From the NCBI GenBank assembly GCA_002436205.1, contig DJKT01000045.1, forward strand, positions 1-11,364: a stretch of 11,364 bases of DNA, in the 5' to 3' direction. Every line of letters begins with the position of its first letter. Position 1 is the first letter of the stretch. This stretch comes from Candidatus Peribacter sp. UBA6535 (lineage in GTDB: Bacteria; Patescibacteriota; Gracilibacteria; Peribacterales; Peribacteraceae). The translations under genes and the position numbers were made by a program. This document shows positions 5,682 through 11,364 of the stretch, piece by piece. Below the pieces are notes generated by a model that was not told the origin of the DNA, did not search any database, and saw nothing but the letters and a program-made list of their open reading frames with translations.

Positions 5682-5687
5682 TGCTGC

Positions 5688-7211
5688 ATGTCGCGGCAAT
5701 ACGTCACTACGGCTATCGATTATCCCAATGCGGCTCCTCATATGGGTCATGTGCTCGAAAAGGTGCTTGCAGATGTTACTGCCCGCTGGTTTCGCTTGAG
5801 AGGAGATGCGGTGCGTTTTCAGATAGGTACTGATGAGCATGGAACGAAAATTCAGCGTACGGCAGAGAGTGAGGGAGTTACATCAAAGGAACTTGTTGAT
5901 CGCAATGTTCCACTGTTTGAAGACCTCTACAAGCGTCTTAATATCAGTCACGACCATTTTATTCGTACCTCAGACCAAAAGGAGCACTGGCCTACTGTAG
6001 AGGCGCTCTGGAAGAAGTTGGAAGAGGCAGGAATGTTGGAGAAACGCAGCTACACAGGACTCTATTGCAGTGGCTGTGAGCGATTTATGACGAAGCGAGA
6101 CTTGGATGAAGCGGGGAACTGTCCCAATCATAAGAAACCACCGGAGGAGGTAACGGAGGAGAACTACTTCTTCTTGATGAGTAAAGATACGGACAATCTG
6201 AAAAATCTACTGACCAAAGAATGGGATGGAGAGAGTTATCGAATTATTCCCGAGAGTCGTGCACAGGAGACACTCGCGTTAATCGATCAGGGTCTCGAAG
6301 ATGTTTCATTCTCTCGCCCAAAGTCTTCTCTTAGTTGGGGAGTGCCTGTTCCAGGAGACAGTGACCAAACCATGTATGTTTGGTGTGATGCACTGACGAA
6401 CTATATCTCCGGCCTCGGATTTTTCACGGACAAAGAAGATCGATCCTTCTGGGATGATGCAACTGTTACGCACGTTATTGGTAAAGACATTGCAAGGTTT
6501 CATGCACTTATTTGGCCGAGTATGCTTAAACATGTTGGAGTAAAAACTCCGGATCAGCTTTTGATCCATGGGTTCCTCACTAGTGAAGGAGAGAAGATGA
6601 GTAAGTCGACGGGGAATGTCGTCATGCCAGGTGACGTACTGGAGAAGTTTGGCGGTAACCCAGATCCCATTCGATTTTATTTGAGTCACGAAATCCCAGT
6701 AGGGAATGATGGGGATTTTGCGTGGGATAGATTCGAGAAGTTATATGATTCAGTATTACGAAACAACATCGGTAATCTACTCAATAGAGTATTGGTATTA
6801 CTGCAAAAAGAAGGGGGTGGATTGAGTGATTTGGAAAAAGATGAGGGCCCTTGGTCAGGGTATGAGAAAGCAATGGACGCATTTGATTTTTCCAAGGCAT
6901 TGCATCATGCAGTTGCATTTGCAGATAGCATCAATGCTTCAATTGATACTGTAAAACCATGGGAGCTTGATGGGGATCGTAAGGTGAGTGAGCTGGCTGT
7001 TATGGCTGAGCATTTGCGACATCTTGCTCTGATGCTTCTGCCATTTACACCCGATACCGCTCAGAGAATGAGTAAGCAGCTTGGTGTGCCTTACGCAGAT
7101 CGGATGCTGGATACAGATTTTGTCATCACAGAGCAGATGCGGCAATTTGGAGGACAAAAGGACTGGAAATCGGTGGGGGAGCCGAGTATCTTATTTGCGC
7201 CTCTTTCGTGA
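5688..7211 (+). CDS. metG: Methionine-tRNA ligase
   Basis: Methionyl-tRNA synthetase charges tRNA-Met with methionine using ATP in the cytoplasm. At 507 residues it is a class I enzyme. The first signature is HMGH (18-21), a variant of HIGH. The connective peptide has a zinc site built from CSGC (127-130) and CPNH (145-148). WGVPVPG (217-223), VIGKDIARFHALIWP (263-277) and KMSKS (303-307) follow, then the helical anticodon-binding domain to the end. The C-terminal Trbp111-like tRNA-binding extension found in many MetG proteins is absent. I start at the ATG at 5688 because MSRQYVTTAIDYPN is the normal N-terminus and the promoter sits exactly 6 nt upstream. A methionine codon 15 bases earlier would lie upstream of transcription start. 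It ends in TGA. Its product is the substrate for Fmt, encoded on the opposite strand nearby. Confidence 0.97.
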   Translation: MSRQYVTTAIDYPNAAPHMGHVLEKVLADVTARWFRLRGDAVRFQIGTDEHGTKIQRTAESEGVTSKELVDRNVPLFEDLYKRLNISHDHFIRTSDQKEHWPTVEALWKKLEEAGMLEKRSYTGLYCSGCERFMTKRDLDEAGNCPNHKKPPEEVTEENYFFLMSKDTDNLKNLLTKEWDGESYRIIPESRAQETLALIDQGLEDVSFSRPKSSLSWGVPVPGDSDQTMYVWCDALTNYISGLGFFTDKEDRSFWDDATVTHVIGKDIARFHALIWPSMLKHVGVKTPDQLLIHGFLTSEGEKMSKSTGNVVMPGDVLEKFGGNPDPIRFYLSHEIPVGNDGDFAWDRFEKLYDSVLRNNIGNLLNRVLVLLQKEGGGLSDLEKDEGPWSGYEKAMDAFDFSKALHHAVAFADSINASIDTVKPWELDGDRKVSELAVMAEHLRHLALMLLPFTPDTAQRMSKQLGVPYADRMLDTDFVITEQMRQFGGQKDWKSVGEPSILFAPLS

Positions 7212-7284
7212 GCGTTAACGGGAAAGTCGAAAGACGATAGACCGAAAGCAGTGGCGAGGGGCGATTTATTTACTACCTTTTTTG

Positions 7285-7290
7285 TATCAT
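7285..7290 (+). promoter_or_regulatory. Candidate -10 of the DUF3276 gene
   Basis: TATCAT ends 10 nt before the ATG at 7301, predicting a leader of about 4 nt. It overlaps the alternative ATG at 7289, which would then not be transcribed. No clear -35 was found. Confidence 0.35.
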
Positions 7291-7300
7291 GTTTGATCCA

Positions 7301-7615
7301 ATGTCAGATCTTGCAAGTGGTGGGTCTATCGGAGACGATGACGATTCAACAACTGCAACAGATGAAGCACCTGCACCTGCCGCTCCAAAGAGCGAGGGTG
7401 GTGGTGGAGATCGTAAGTTCGCAGACGAACTGCATAGTTGTACTATTCACGCACGTCAGCGCACGTTCTACATCGACCTGAAGCAGAGTAACAATGGTAA
7501 GTTCTTTAAGGTGTCAGAGAAGTCTCGTGGTGGCCAGAAGACAACTATCATGTTCGACGCAGAAGACCTCGAGAAGTTTATCAAAGCGTTCGAAGAAATG
7601 AAGGCGCACGTATAA
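7301..7615 (+). CDS. DUF3276 / Pur-alpha-like nucleic-acid-binding protein
   Basis: The protein has 104 residues from the ATG at 7301 (108 from the ATG at 7289). The first 40 or so residues are a low-complexity acidic and Ala/Pro/Gly tail with four consecutive Asp. From about ELHSCTIHARQRTFYIDLK onward it matches the PUR-domain pattern of DUF3276: an antiparallel sheet with R-x-Y/F-x-D, then NNGKFFKVSEKSR, a strand TTIMFD and a terminal helix DLEKFIKAFEEM. PUR proteins bind single-stranded DNA or RNA, and bacterial members are little characterised. I prefer the second ATG because TATCAT (7285-7290) overlaps the first one and would put transcription start near 7297. The gene lies between metG and a strong terminator and is probably monocistronic. 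Confidence 0.82.
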   Translation: MSDLASGGSIGDDDDSTTATDEAPAPAAPKSEGGGGDRKFADELHSCTIHARQRTFYIDLKQSNNGKFFKVSEKSRGGQKTTIMFDAEDLEKFIKAFEEMKAHV

Positions 7616-7622
7616 GAGTCTT

Positions 7623-7655
7623 AAAAAAGCGGTGGGTTCTCTCATCGCTTTTTTT
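7623..7655. terminator. Bidirectional intrinsic terminator
   Basis: AAAAAAGCGGTG (7623-7634) pairs with CATCGCTTTTTT (7643-7654), with one G-T pair and an 8-nt loop. T7 follows on the plus strand and T6 on the minus strand. It serves the convergent DUF3276 and SLH genes and overlaps the SLH gene's TAA (7654-7656). Confidence 0.85.
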
Positions 7656-8922
7656 ATATATCCAAATCTTCTACCGGTATCACGTATCCATTGACGTGCG
7701 GATTACTGATCATCATAAACAGTACGATCTTCGAAGCCTCTGCTCGTGTGATAGATTGCCCAGGCCTAAAGGTACCGTCTTCGTATCCTTCGACAAACTC
7801 ATAACTGAGAGCGTCGTTTACAAATGGCTCATACCAATCTCCTTTGCGTACATCTGTAAACCTTCCGGAGTAGTCCGTTTCATCAAACGGTTCGAGATTG
7901 CTTGCCATAAAAATAATCTTTAGGGCTTCTGCACGGTTGATAGGAGCATCAGGTTGAAAGGTGCCATCTTCGTATCCATCAACAATACCAAGCTCGTATG
8001 CTGTGTAGATGATGCGACGCTTGAGAGCAGTGTCTTCACTTTCTCGTGGCCTTGGCCTGCGATGGAAATCCGGAAAACTAAAATCACCACTATCAGTTGC
8101 AGGATCTGGTGTTATGCAACTTCCCAGTAACACAATTTTGAGCAGTTCATATCGACTAATATTCCGGTCTGGTCGAAGCATTGCACCCAGCTCGGACCAG
8201 TAACCGGAGACTATACGCGGCCCCTCCTCGCCGATCTTTGTTTCTTGCAGAGGAATGACATAGGGCTTGCTCCAGTGATCTTCGAGGTCGTGCAAGACTT
8301 CTGTAGGGCCTGCGTGGAAGAGGCAGGGGTTTTCTAAAGGATCACTCCCTTCTTCGACTTCTTCGCCATCCTCTATACCATCCAAATCGGTATCGGGATT
8401 GAAGATATCTGTTCCTTCAATAAATTCCTCTAAGTTGCTCAAGCCATCTCCATCGGAATCTTCTTGCGCATCAGACCGCTTATCGCGTTCCAAATTGTTC
8501 TCTATCTCATATGCATCGGGCAATCCGTCGCTATCACTGTCTTGTCTGTAGGCATTATCTAATGGAAAGGGATCGTCTTTATCGTTGATACTGTCTTCAT
8601 CGGTGTCAGGATTTGTGCGATCTGTACCAATATTGTCTTCTTGGTTATTTGTAAGTCCATCGTTATCGAGGTCGTAGGTCATATCGTCACTTCTATCAAA
8701 TGGATTTCTCCCCGCAGTCATCTCCGATCCATCTGCTTCACCTCCACCATCCGTATCTGCGTTGAATGGATCTGTTTCTCCAGAGTTGACGATGCCGTCG
8801 CCATTTTTGTCTTCTTCGGTATTTAAAAGTCCGTCTCCATCAATATCAGCTTCGTTTACTTGCGCGAAACCGGATATCGGCATCGCGATGAGTAAAAGTA
8901 GGATGAAAACCTTTTGGATCAT
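7654..8922 (-). CDS. Secreted SLH-domain protein with thrombospondin type 3-like calcium repeats
   Basis: This 422-residue protein has a signal peptide (1-20, cleaved after SGFA). A long Asp/Gly/Asn-rich region (about 24-195) follows, made of repeated DxDxDG-type motifs such as DIDGDGL, DLDNDGL, DSDSDGL and DSDGDGL, typical of thrombospondin type 3 calcium-binding repeats. The C-terminal half carries S-layer homology units. A degenerate first one lies near 210-265 (LEDHWSKPYV and LRPDRNISRYELLKI). Clear second and third ones (about 283-340 and 355-405) contain GYEDGTFQPDAPINRAE and GYEDGTFRPGQSITRAE. The SLH part should bind a cell-wall polymer and leave the stiff calcium-loaded arm exposed. 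It is likely an S-layer or surface protein. It follows fmt by 23 nt but has its own -10-like TATACT. Confidence 0.92.
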   Translation of the reverse strand: MIQKVFILLLLIAMPISGFAQVNEADIDGDGLLNTEEDKNGDGIVNSGETDPFNADTDGGGEADGSEMTAGRNPFDRSDDMTYDLDNDGLTNNQEDNIGTDRTNPDTDEDSINDKDDPFPLDNAYRQDSDSDGLPDAYEIENNLERDKRSDAQEDSDGDGLSNLEEFIEGTDIFNPDTDLDGIEDGEEVEEGSDPLENPCLFHAGPTEVLHDLEDHWSKPYVIPLQETKIGEEGPRIVSGYWSELGAMLRPDRNISRYELLKIVLLGSCITPDPATDSGDFSFPDFHRRPRPRESEDTALKRRIIYTAYELGIVDGYEDGTFQPDAPINRAEALKIIFMASNLEPFDETDYSGRFTDVRKGDWYEPFVNDALSYEFVEGYEDGTFRPGQSITRAEASKIVLFMMISNPHVNGYVIPVEDLDI

Positions 8923-8936
8923 GGGAGGGTTAGTGA

Positions 8937-8942
8937 AGTATA
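8937..8942 (-). promoter_or_regulatory. Candidate -10 of the SLH protein gene
   Basis: On the minus strand TATACT (5 of 6) ends 14 nt before the ATG at 8922, predicting a leader of about 8 nt. It lies just after the fmt stop. Co-transcription with fmt is also possible. Confidence 0.4.
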
Positions 8943-8945
8943 CCT

Positions 8946-9806
8946 TTAATTACGTCCTCTCTGCCATGCCTGTCCGCTCATTGGTTTTTTCCCAGAGGGC
9001 TGCAGCATTACAATATGTACATCTGCATCTGTGCACTGCAATGGGATGGACTTTTCTGTTGGTATAAGCGATGTTTCTAGAAGTTTTACTTCCTGATTTT
9101 CAATAGTAGTACGCACGCCGGGCCAGGGGACGAGAGCTCGTACATGTCTATCTATTTCTTCCGCAGTCATCTTTTGTGGGTCAACGTTTCCCATGGATCT
9201 TTTGAGTTTGTAACACAATGTAACACGCTCCTCATCTTGCGGTTTTTCTTCGAGTGGTTTATTGAGTGTATCAAGTAGAAGAGATGCTCCTGCTTTCTCC
9301 AGACGAGTTTGCAATGAGCGTATAGTTTCTCCTTCTTCGATTGGAGTAATGACTTGGCTGAGAATTGGTCCGGAATCTAGCTTTTTTACTATGCGTTGAA
9401 TGGTTACACCTGTTTCTGTATCCCCGGCAAGAATTGCACTTTTCATTGGACTGGGCCCGCGCCATCTTGGCAGGAGAGAAGGATGAAGATTTACAGGCGC
9501 GATATTTGGCGCATTCAGAATTTCCTCTTTCAATATTTGCCCGTATGCAACCACCACAAGAAAATCGTGATCGATATCTGGATATTCTTTGTTGATGTCT
9601 TCTGGTTGCAACACTTCGATGCCAGCTTTTTTTGCACAGGTTTTTACTGGTGGCTCTTGAATGATCCTTTTTCTTCCTACAGGTTTATCCGGTTGCGTGA
9701 TGACGAGCTGAACATCAAAGGCAGGGTCATCAATCAATCCTTGTAGGGAGGACACTGCAATATCCGGGGTGCCGGCGAAGATGACACGATAGGGAGGCAT
9801 GGACAT
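8946..9806 (-). CDS. fmt: Methionyl-tRNA formyltransferase
   Basis: Fmt transfers a formyl group from 10-formyl-tetrahydrofolate to Met-tRNA(fMet), preparing the initiator tRNA. The protein has 286 residues, somewhat shorter than typical. The N-terminal Rossmann-like domain opens VIFAGTPDIAV. The catalytic triad is Asn106, His108 and Asp144, in VNLHPSLLPRWRGPSP (105-120) and LDSGPI (143-148), at the same numbers as I recall for the E. coli enzyme. AYGQIL (87-92) and the C-terminal LQPSGKKPMSGQAW (268-281) also match. The first ATG (9806) is chosen because TATACT sits 7 nt upstream; an ATG two codons later is possible. It is divergent from rbfA. Its donor substrate comes from MetG, encoded nearby. 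Confidence 0.96.
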   Translation of the reverse strand: MSMPPYRVIFAGTPDIAVSSLQGLIDDPAFDVQLVITQPDKPVGRKRIIQEPPVKTCAKKAGIEVLQPEDINKEYPDIDHDFLVVVAYGQILKEEILNAPNIAPVNLHPSLLPRWRGPSPMKSAILAGDTETGVTIQRIVKKLDSGPILSQVITPIEEGETIRSLQTRLEKAGASLLLDTLNKPLEEKPQDEERVTLCYKLKRSMGNVDPQKMTAEEIDRHVRALVPWPGVRTTIENQEVKLLETSLIPTEKSIPLQCTDADVHIVMLQPSGKKPMSGQAWQRGRN

Positions 9807-9813
9807 TGATGGG

Positions 9814-9819
9814 AGTATA
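9814..9819 (-). promoter_or_regulatory. -10-like box of fmt, leaderless geometry
   Basis: On the minus strand TATACT (9819 to 9814, 5 of 6 to consensus) is followed by seven bases and the ATG at 9806. It lies in a 62-bp divergent gap shared with rbfA. Confidence 0.5.
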
Positions 9820-9856
9820 TCGGAAATTGGCTTGTAACAGGTAACAGTTCGCAGTT

Positions 9857-9862
9857 AACTAT
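9857..9862 (+). promoter_or_regulatory. Weak -10-like box of rbfA
   Basis: AACTAT is followed by six bases and the ATG at 9869. The match is only 3 of 6, so support comes mainly from the spacing seen at other genes. TTGTAA (9832-9837) would be a -35 at a long 19 bp. Confidence 0.25.
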
Positions 9863-9868
9863 ATCCAT

Positions 9869-10195
9869 ATGGGAAAACGTCCAAAGATGTTGGCATCCGT
9901 TGTACGTGAGGTTATTGCTCCTGTAGTGCAGTCTTGCCCTGATGTGTGCAAAATGATCTCGATTACCGAAGTGGAGGTATCAGAGGATTTCTCGTATGCA
10001 ACGGTCTATATTTCGGCTCTGGAAAAACCAGAAGTAGCATTGGAATTTTTAGAGAAGAAGTTACCGTTACTTAAAAAATCCCTTGGTAAAATCTACCGCA
10101 AACGCATTCCAGAACTTCGCTTTCGCATCGATACTCGATCACAGCGAGGTGGAAAGGTGGATGATTTGCTAGAAAGAGAAATGAGTGATTTGTGA
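9869..10195 (+). CDS. rbfA: Ribosome-binding factor A
   Basis: RbfA is a small KH-fold (type II) protein that binds the 30S subunit during late 16S rRNA maturation. At 108 residues the length is normal. The N-terminal helix with LASVVREVIAPVV (8-20) is typical, as are the strand pair VEVSEDFSYATVYIS (35-49) and the C-terminal ELRFRIDTRSQRGGKVDDLL (82-101), equivalent to the conserved P-x-L-x-F-x-x-D...R-x-x-x-I/V-x-x-L-L block. It ends in TGA. The next gene downstream is an NrnA-like phosphoesterase, an order also seen in other bacteria. The 136-nt gap between them contains a candidate promoter, so they may be separate units. Confidence 0.95.
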   Translation: MGKRPKMLASVVREVIAPVVQSCPDVCKMISITEVEVSEDFSYATVYISALEKPEVALEFLEKKLPLLKKSLGKIYRKRIPELRFRIDTRSQRGGKVDDLLEREMSDL

Positions 10196-10292
10196 GGCGT
10201 TCTACCCTTGTGCATCACACGTAGTGCACTGCAAAGTTCTCTCTTCATTTTGTCGTAACACATTACAAGAATATTTCTGCAATACGTGATCG

Positions 10293-10322
10293 TTGATGCA
10301 ACTTCGGCAATGCACGTATCAT
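10293..10322 (+). promoter_or_regulatory. Promoter of the nrnA-like gene
   Basis: TTGATG (10293-10298, 4 of 6), 18 bp, TATCAT (10317-10322, 5 of 6), then nine bases to the ATG at 10332. The predicted leader is about 3 nt. The upstream in-frame ATGs at 10293 and 10296 would lie within the promoter. Confidence 0.5.
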
Positions 10323-10331
10323 CATATCCTT

Positions 10332-11309
10332 ATGTTGAATCGTGATGACATACGAAAGAGTGCAGATCTCCTATCTGGAGCGTCTCGCATTCTCGTCTTT
10401 TGCCATGCGAATCCTGATGGTGATGCCATGGGATCTTTACTGGGTATGACGTTACTTCTTGAGGGTGCTTATCCAGAGAAAACAGTACTGACTATTTGTA
10501 AGGATGAGGCTCCAGATACATTGCAGTTTCTTACGGGGGCTGAGCGCGTTACGCATGAGCCACAGGTGCGTGATGGGGATGTTCTGATCTTTCTTGATTC
10601 AGCAGAACCAAAACTGACAGGCTTGCACGAGTCACACCCAGATCTTTTTTCTGAAAGTACACAGTCAATCAATATTGATCACCATCCAACCAATACGAAC
10701 TTTGCTCGTATCAATATGGTAGATCCGGATGCAGCTTCTGCCTGTGAGATTGTTGTAGAAATTGCAGATGTTCTTGACTGGCAGCTTACTCCAGATATTG
10801 CCACAGCTCTTTTAACAGGTGTCTATACAGATACTGGTGGACTCTTACATAGTAATACCTCTGTTGCTGTGTACCGTACAGTCGCGAGGCTTCTGCGTGC
10901 AGGTGCACATCAGCAAGAGATAGTAAAACATGTGTTCCGCACGGCAGAGCTTTCTACACTAAAGCTCTGGGGTAGGGTGCTGGAAAAGATTTCTATTACA
11001 GAAGAAGGAGGTGCAGTTTCTGCCGTAACCAAAGGAGACTTTGCAGCTACCGGCGCAGACCACACTGCTCTTACGGGGGCTATTGATTATCTTAATGCAG
11101 TTCCAGGCATGCGCTTTTCCATGATTCTTTCCGAGCGTGACGGCAAAGTAAAAGGTTCTATTCGTACACTGCGTGATGATGTTGATGTCGCAGAAATGGC
11201 AAGCAAGTTTGATGGCGGGGGACACAAAAAGGCAGCCGGCTTTGCGTTACCGGGGAGGTTGAAATCTGAAGTGCGGTGGAAGGTTGTAGAGGATGAGCAG
11301 ACGACTTAA
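10332..11309 (+). CDS. nrnA: DHH/DHHA1 phosphoesterase, NrnA-like oligoribonuclease / pAp phosphatase
   Basis: Enzymes of this type degrade 2-5 nt RNA fragments and in some species dephosphorylate pAp, using Mn ions. With the start at 10332 it has 325 residues. DHH-domain motifs are intact: HANPDGDAMGS (25-35, with His25, Asp29, Asp31), LDS (88-90, Asp89), IDHHPTN (115-121) and YTDTGGL (165-171, Asp167). The DHHA1 domain ends with FDGGGHKKAAGF (293-304), the substrate-binding glycine motif. The ATG at 10332 is preferred over two ATGs about 13 codons upstream because MLNRDDIRKSADLL gives the normal N-terminus and the promoter overlaps the earlier ATGs. It follows rbfA in the same direction. 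Its TAA (11307-11309) overlaps the stop of a convergent gene. Assignment to NrnA rather than another DHH phosphoesterase is likely but not certain. Confidence 0.9.
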   Translation: MLNRDDIRKSADLLSGASRILVFCHANPDGDAMGSLLGMTLLLEGAYPEKTVLTICKDEAPDTLQFLTGAERVTHEPQVRDGDVLIFLDSAEPKLTGLHESHPDLFSESTQSINIDHHPTNTNFARINMVDPDAASACEIVVEIADVLDWQLTPDIATALLTGVYTDTGGLLHSNTSVAVYRTVARLLRAGAHQQEIVKHVFRTAELSTLKLWGRVLEKISITEEGGAVSAVTKGDFAATGADHTALTGAIDYLNAVPGMRFSMILSERDGKVKGSIRTLRDDVDVAEMASKFDGGGHKKAAGFALPGRLKSEVRWKVVEDEQTT

Positions 11310-11364
11310 TCCTTAGCATTCGTATCGTCTTCCTCTTCTTCTTCTTCTTCTTCCTCCTCCTCTT
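11306..11364 (-). CDS. C-terminal poly-Glu tail of an unidentified gene (partial)
   Basis: On the minus strand an open frame enters at the window edge and ends in TAA (11308 to 11306). It encodes eleven consecutive Glu, then DDTNAKD. The GAA/GAG codons make a near-perfect trinucleotide run (CTT/CTC on the plus strand). Only 18 residues are visible, so the protein cannot be identified; acidic tails of this kind occur on several nucleic-acid-binding and ribosome-associated proteins. Its stop overlaps the nrnA stop in the shared sequence TTAA. It could be a simple repeat rather than coding, but the clean frame and stop position favour coding. Confidence 0.5.
   Translation of the reverse strand, partial: EEEEEEEEEEEDDTNAKD

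Noticed and set aside
5673..5687. Upstream ATG for metG adding five residues
   Set aside because: It overlaps the -10-like TACACT, and the normal MetG N-terminus begins at the ATG at 5688.
9365..9746. Plus-strand open frames opposite fmt
   Set aside because: They are shadows of the fmt coding strand with no family-like composition or start signal.
10196..10331. Possible small RNA or short gene between rbfA and nrnA
   Set aside because: Only short imperfect dyads and the nrnA promoter are visible; no open frame or terminator supports a gene.
1..11364. Alternative genetic code with UGA as Gly or Trp
   Set aside because: metG and rbfA end in TGA at their expected lengths, and conserved Gly and Trp positions use normal codons.
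1..11364. CRISPR array, insertion sequence or integrase
   Set aside because: No regularly spaced direct repeats, no transposase or integrase-like protein and no paired terminal repeats were seen.

Overview
The window looks like chromosome from a small-genome bacterium of the Patescibacteria (Candidate Phyla Radiation). The reasons are very short intergenic gaps, three small exported pilin-like membrane proteins in tandem, a stand-alone GIY-YIG protein, a Pur-alpha-like DUF3276 protein, and an S-layer-homology protein with an Asp-rich calcium-binding stalk. UGA is a normal stop (metG and rbfA end in TGA), so this is not a UGA-recoding lineage such as Gracilibacteria or Absconditabacteria. A Peregrinibacteria-like origin is a guess from the Ser-rich exported protein.

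Layout. Positions 1-217 hold the possible tail of a plus-strand gene, ending in a perfect hairpin. Then comes a minus-strand GT4 glycosyltransferase, divergent from a tRNA-Lys(TTT). A GIY-YIG protein follows and overlaps tail-to-tail with an FTR1-type iron permease. The permease is divergent from a TatD-family metallohydrolase, whose 3' end carries the promoter of tRNA-Gly(GCC).

From 3737 to 5637 lies a three-gene operon with 1-nt gaps. It encodes a Ser/Phe-rich, Gly-hinged exported protein with a C-terminal two-helix pilin-like module, a protein with two such modules, and a third with one. Methionyl-tRNA synthetase (metG) and the DUF3276 protein follow. They converge on a minus-strand pair, fmt and the SLH/TSP3 surface protein, across a bidirectional terminator. 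rbfA, divergent from fmt, and a DHH/DHHA1 phosphoesterase (NrnA-like) complete the window. The final bases are the poly-Glu C-terminus of a convergent minus-strand gene whose stop overlaps that of nrnA.

How the genes fit together. One set serves translation and RNA turnover: two tRNAs, MetG, Fmt (charging, then formylating, initiator tRNA), RbfA (30S maturation) and NrnA (nanoRNA degradation). The other set serves the cell surface: glycosyltransferase, iron permease, pilin-like operon and SLH protein.

Two observations stand out. First, no gene start here has a recognisable Shine-Dalgarno sequence, and several have a -10-like hexamer 6-7 nt upstream of the start codon, so the transcript would begin at or next to the start codon (leaderless). 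Second, the pilin-like operon links a possible adhesive stalk to four copies of a VirB2/TrbC-like module.
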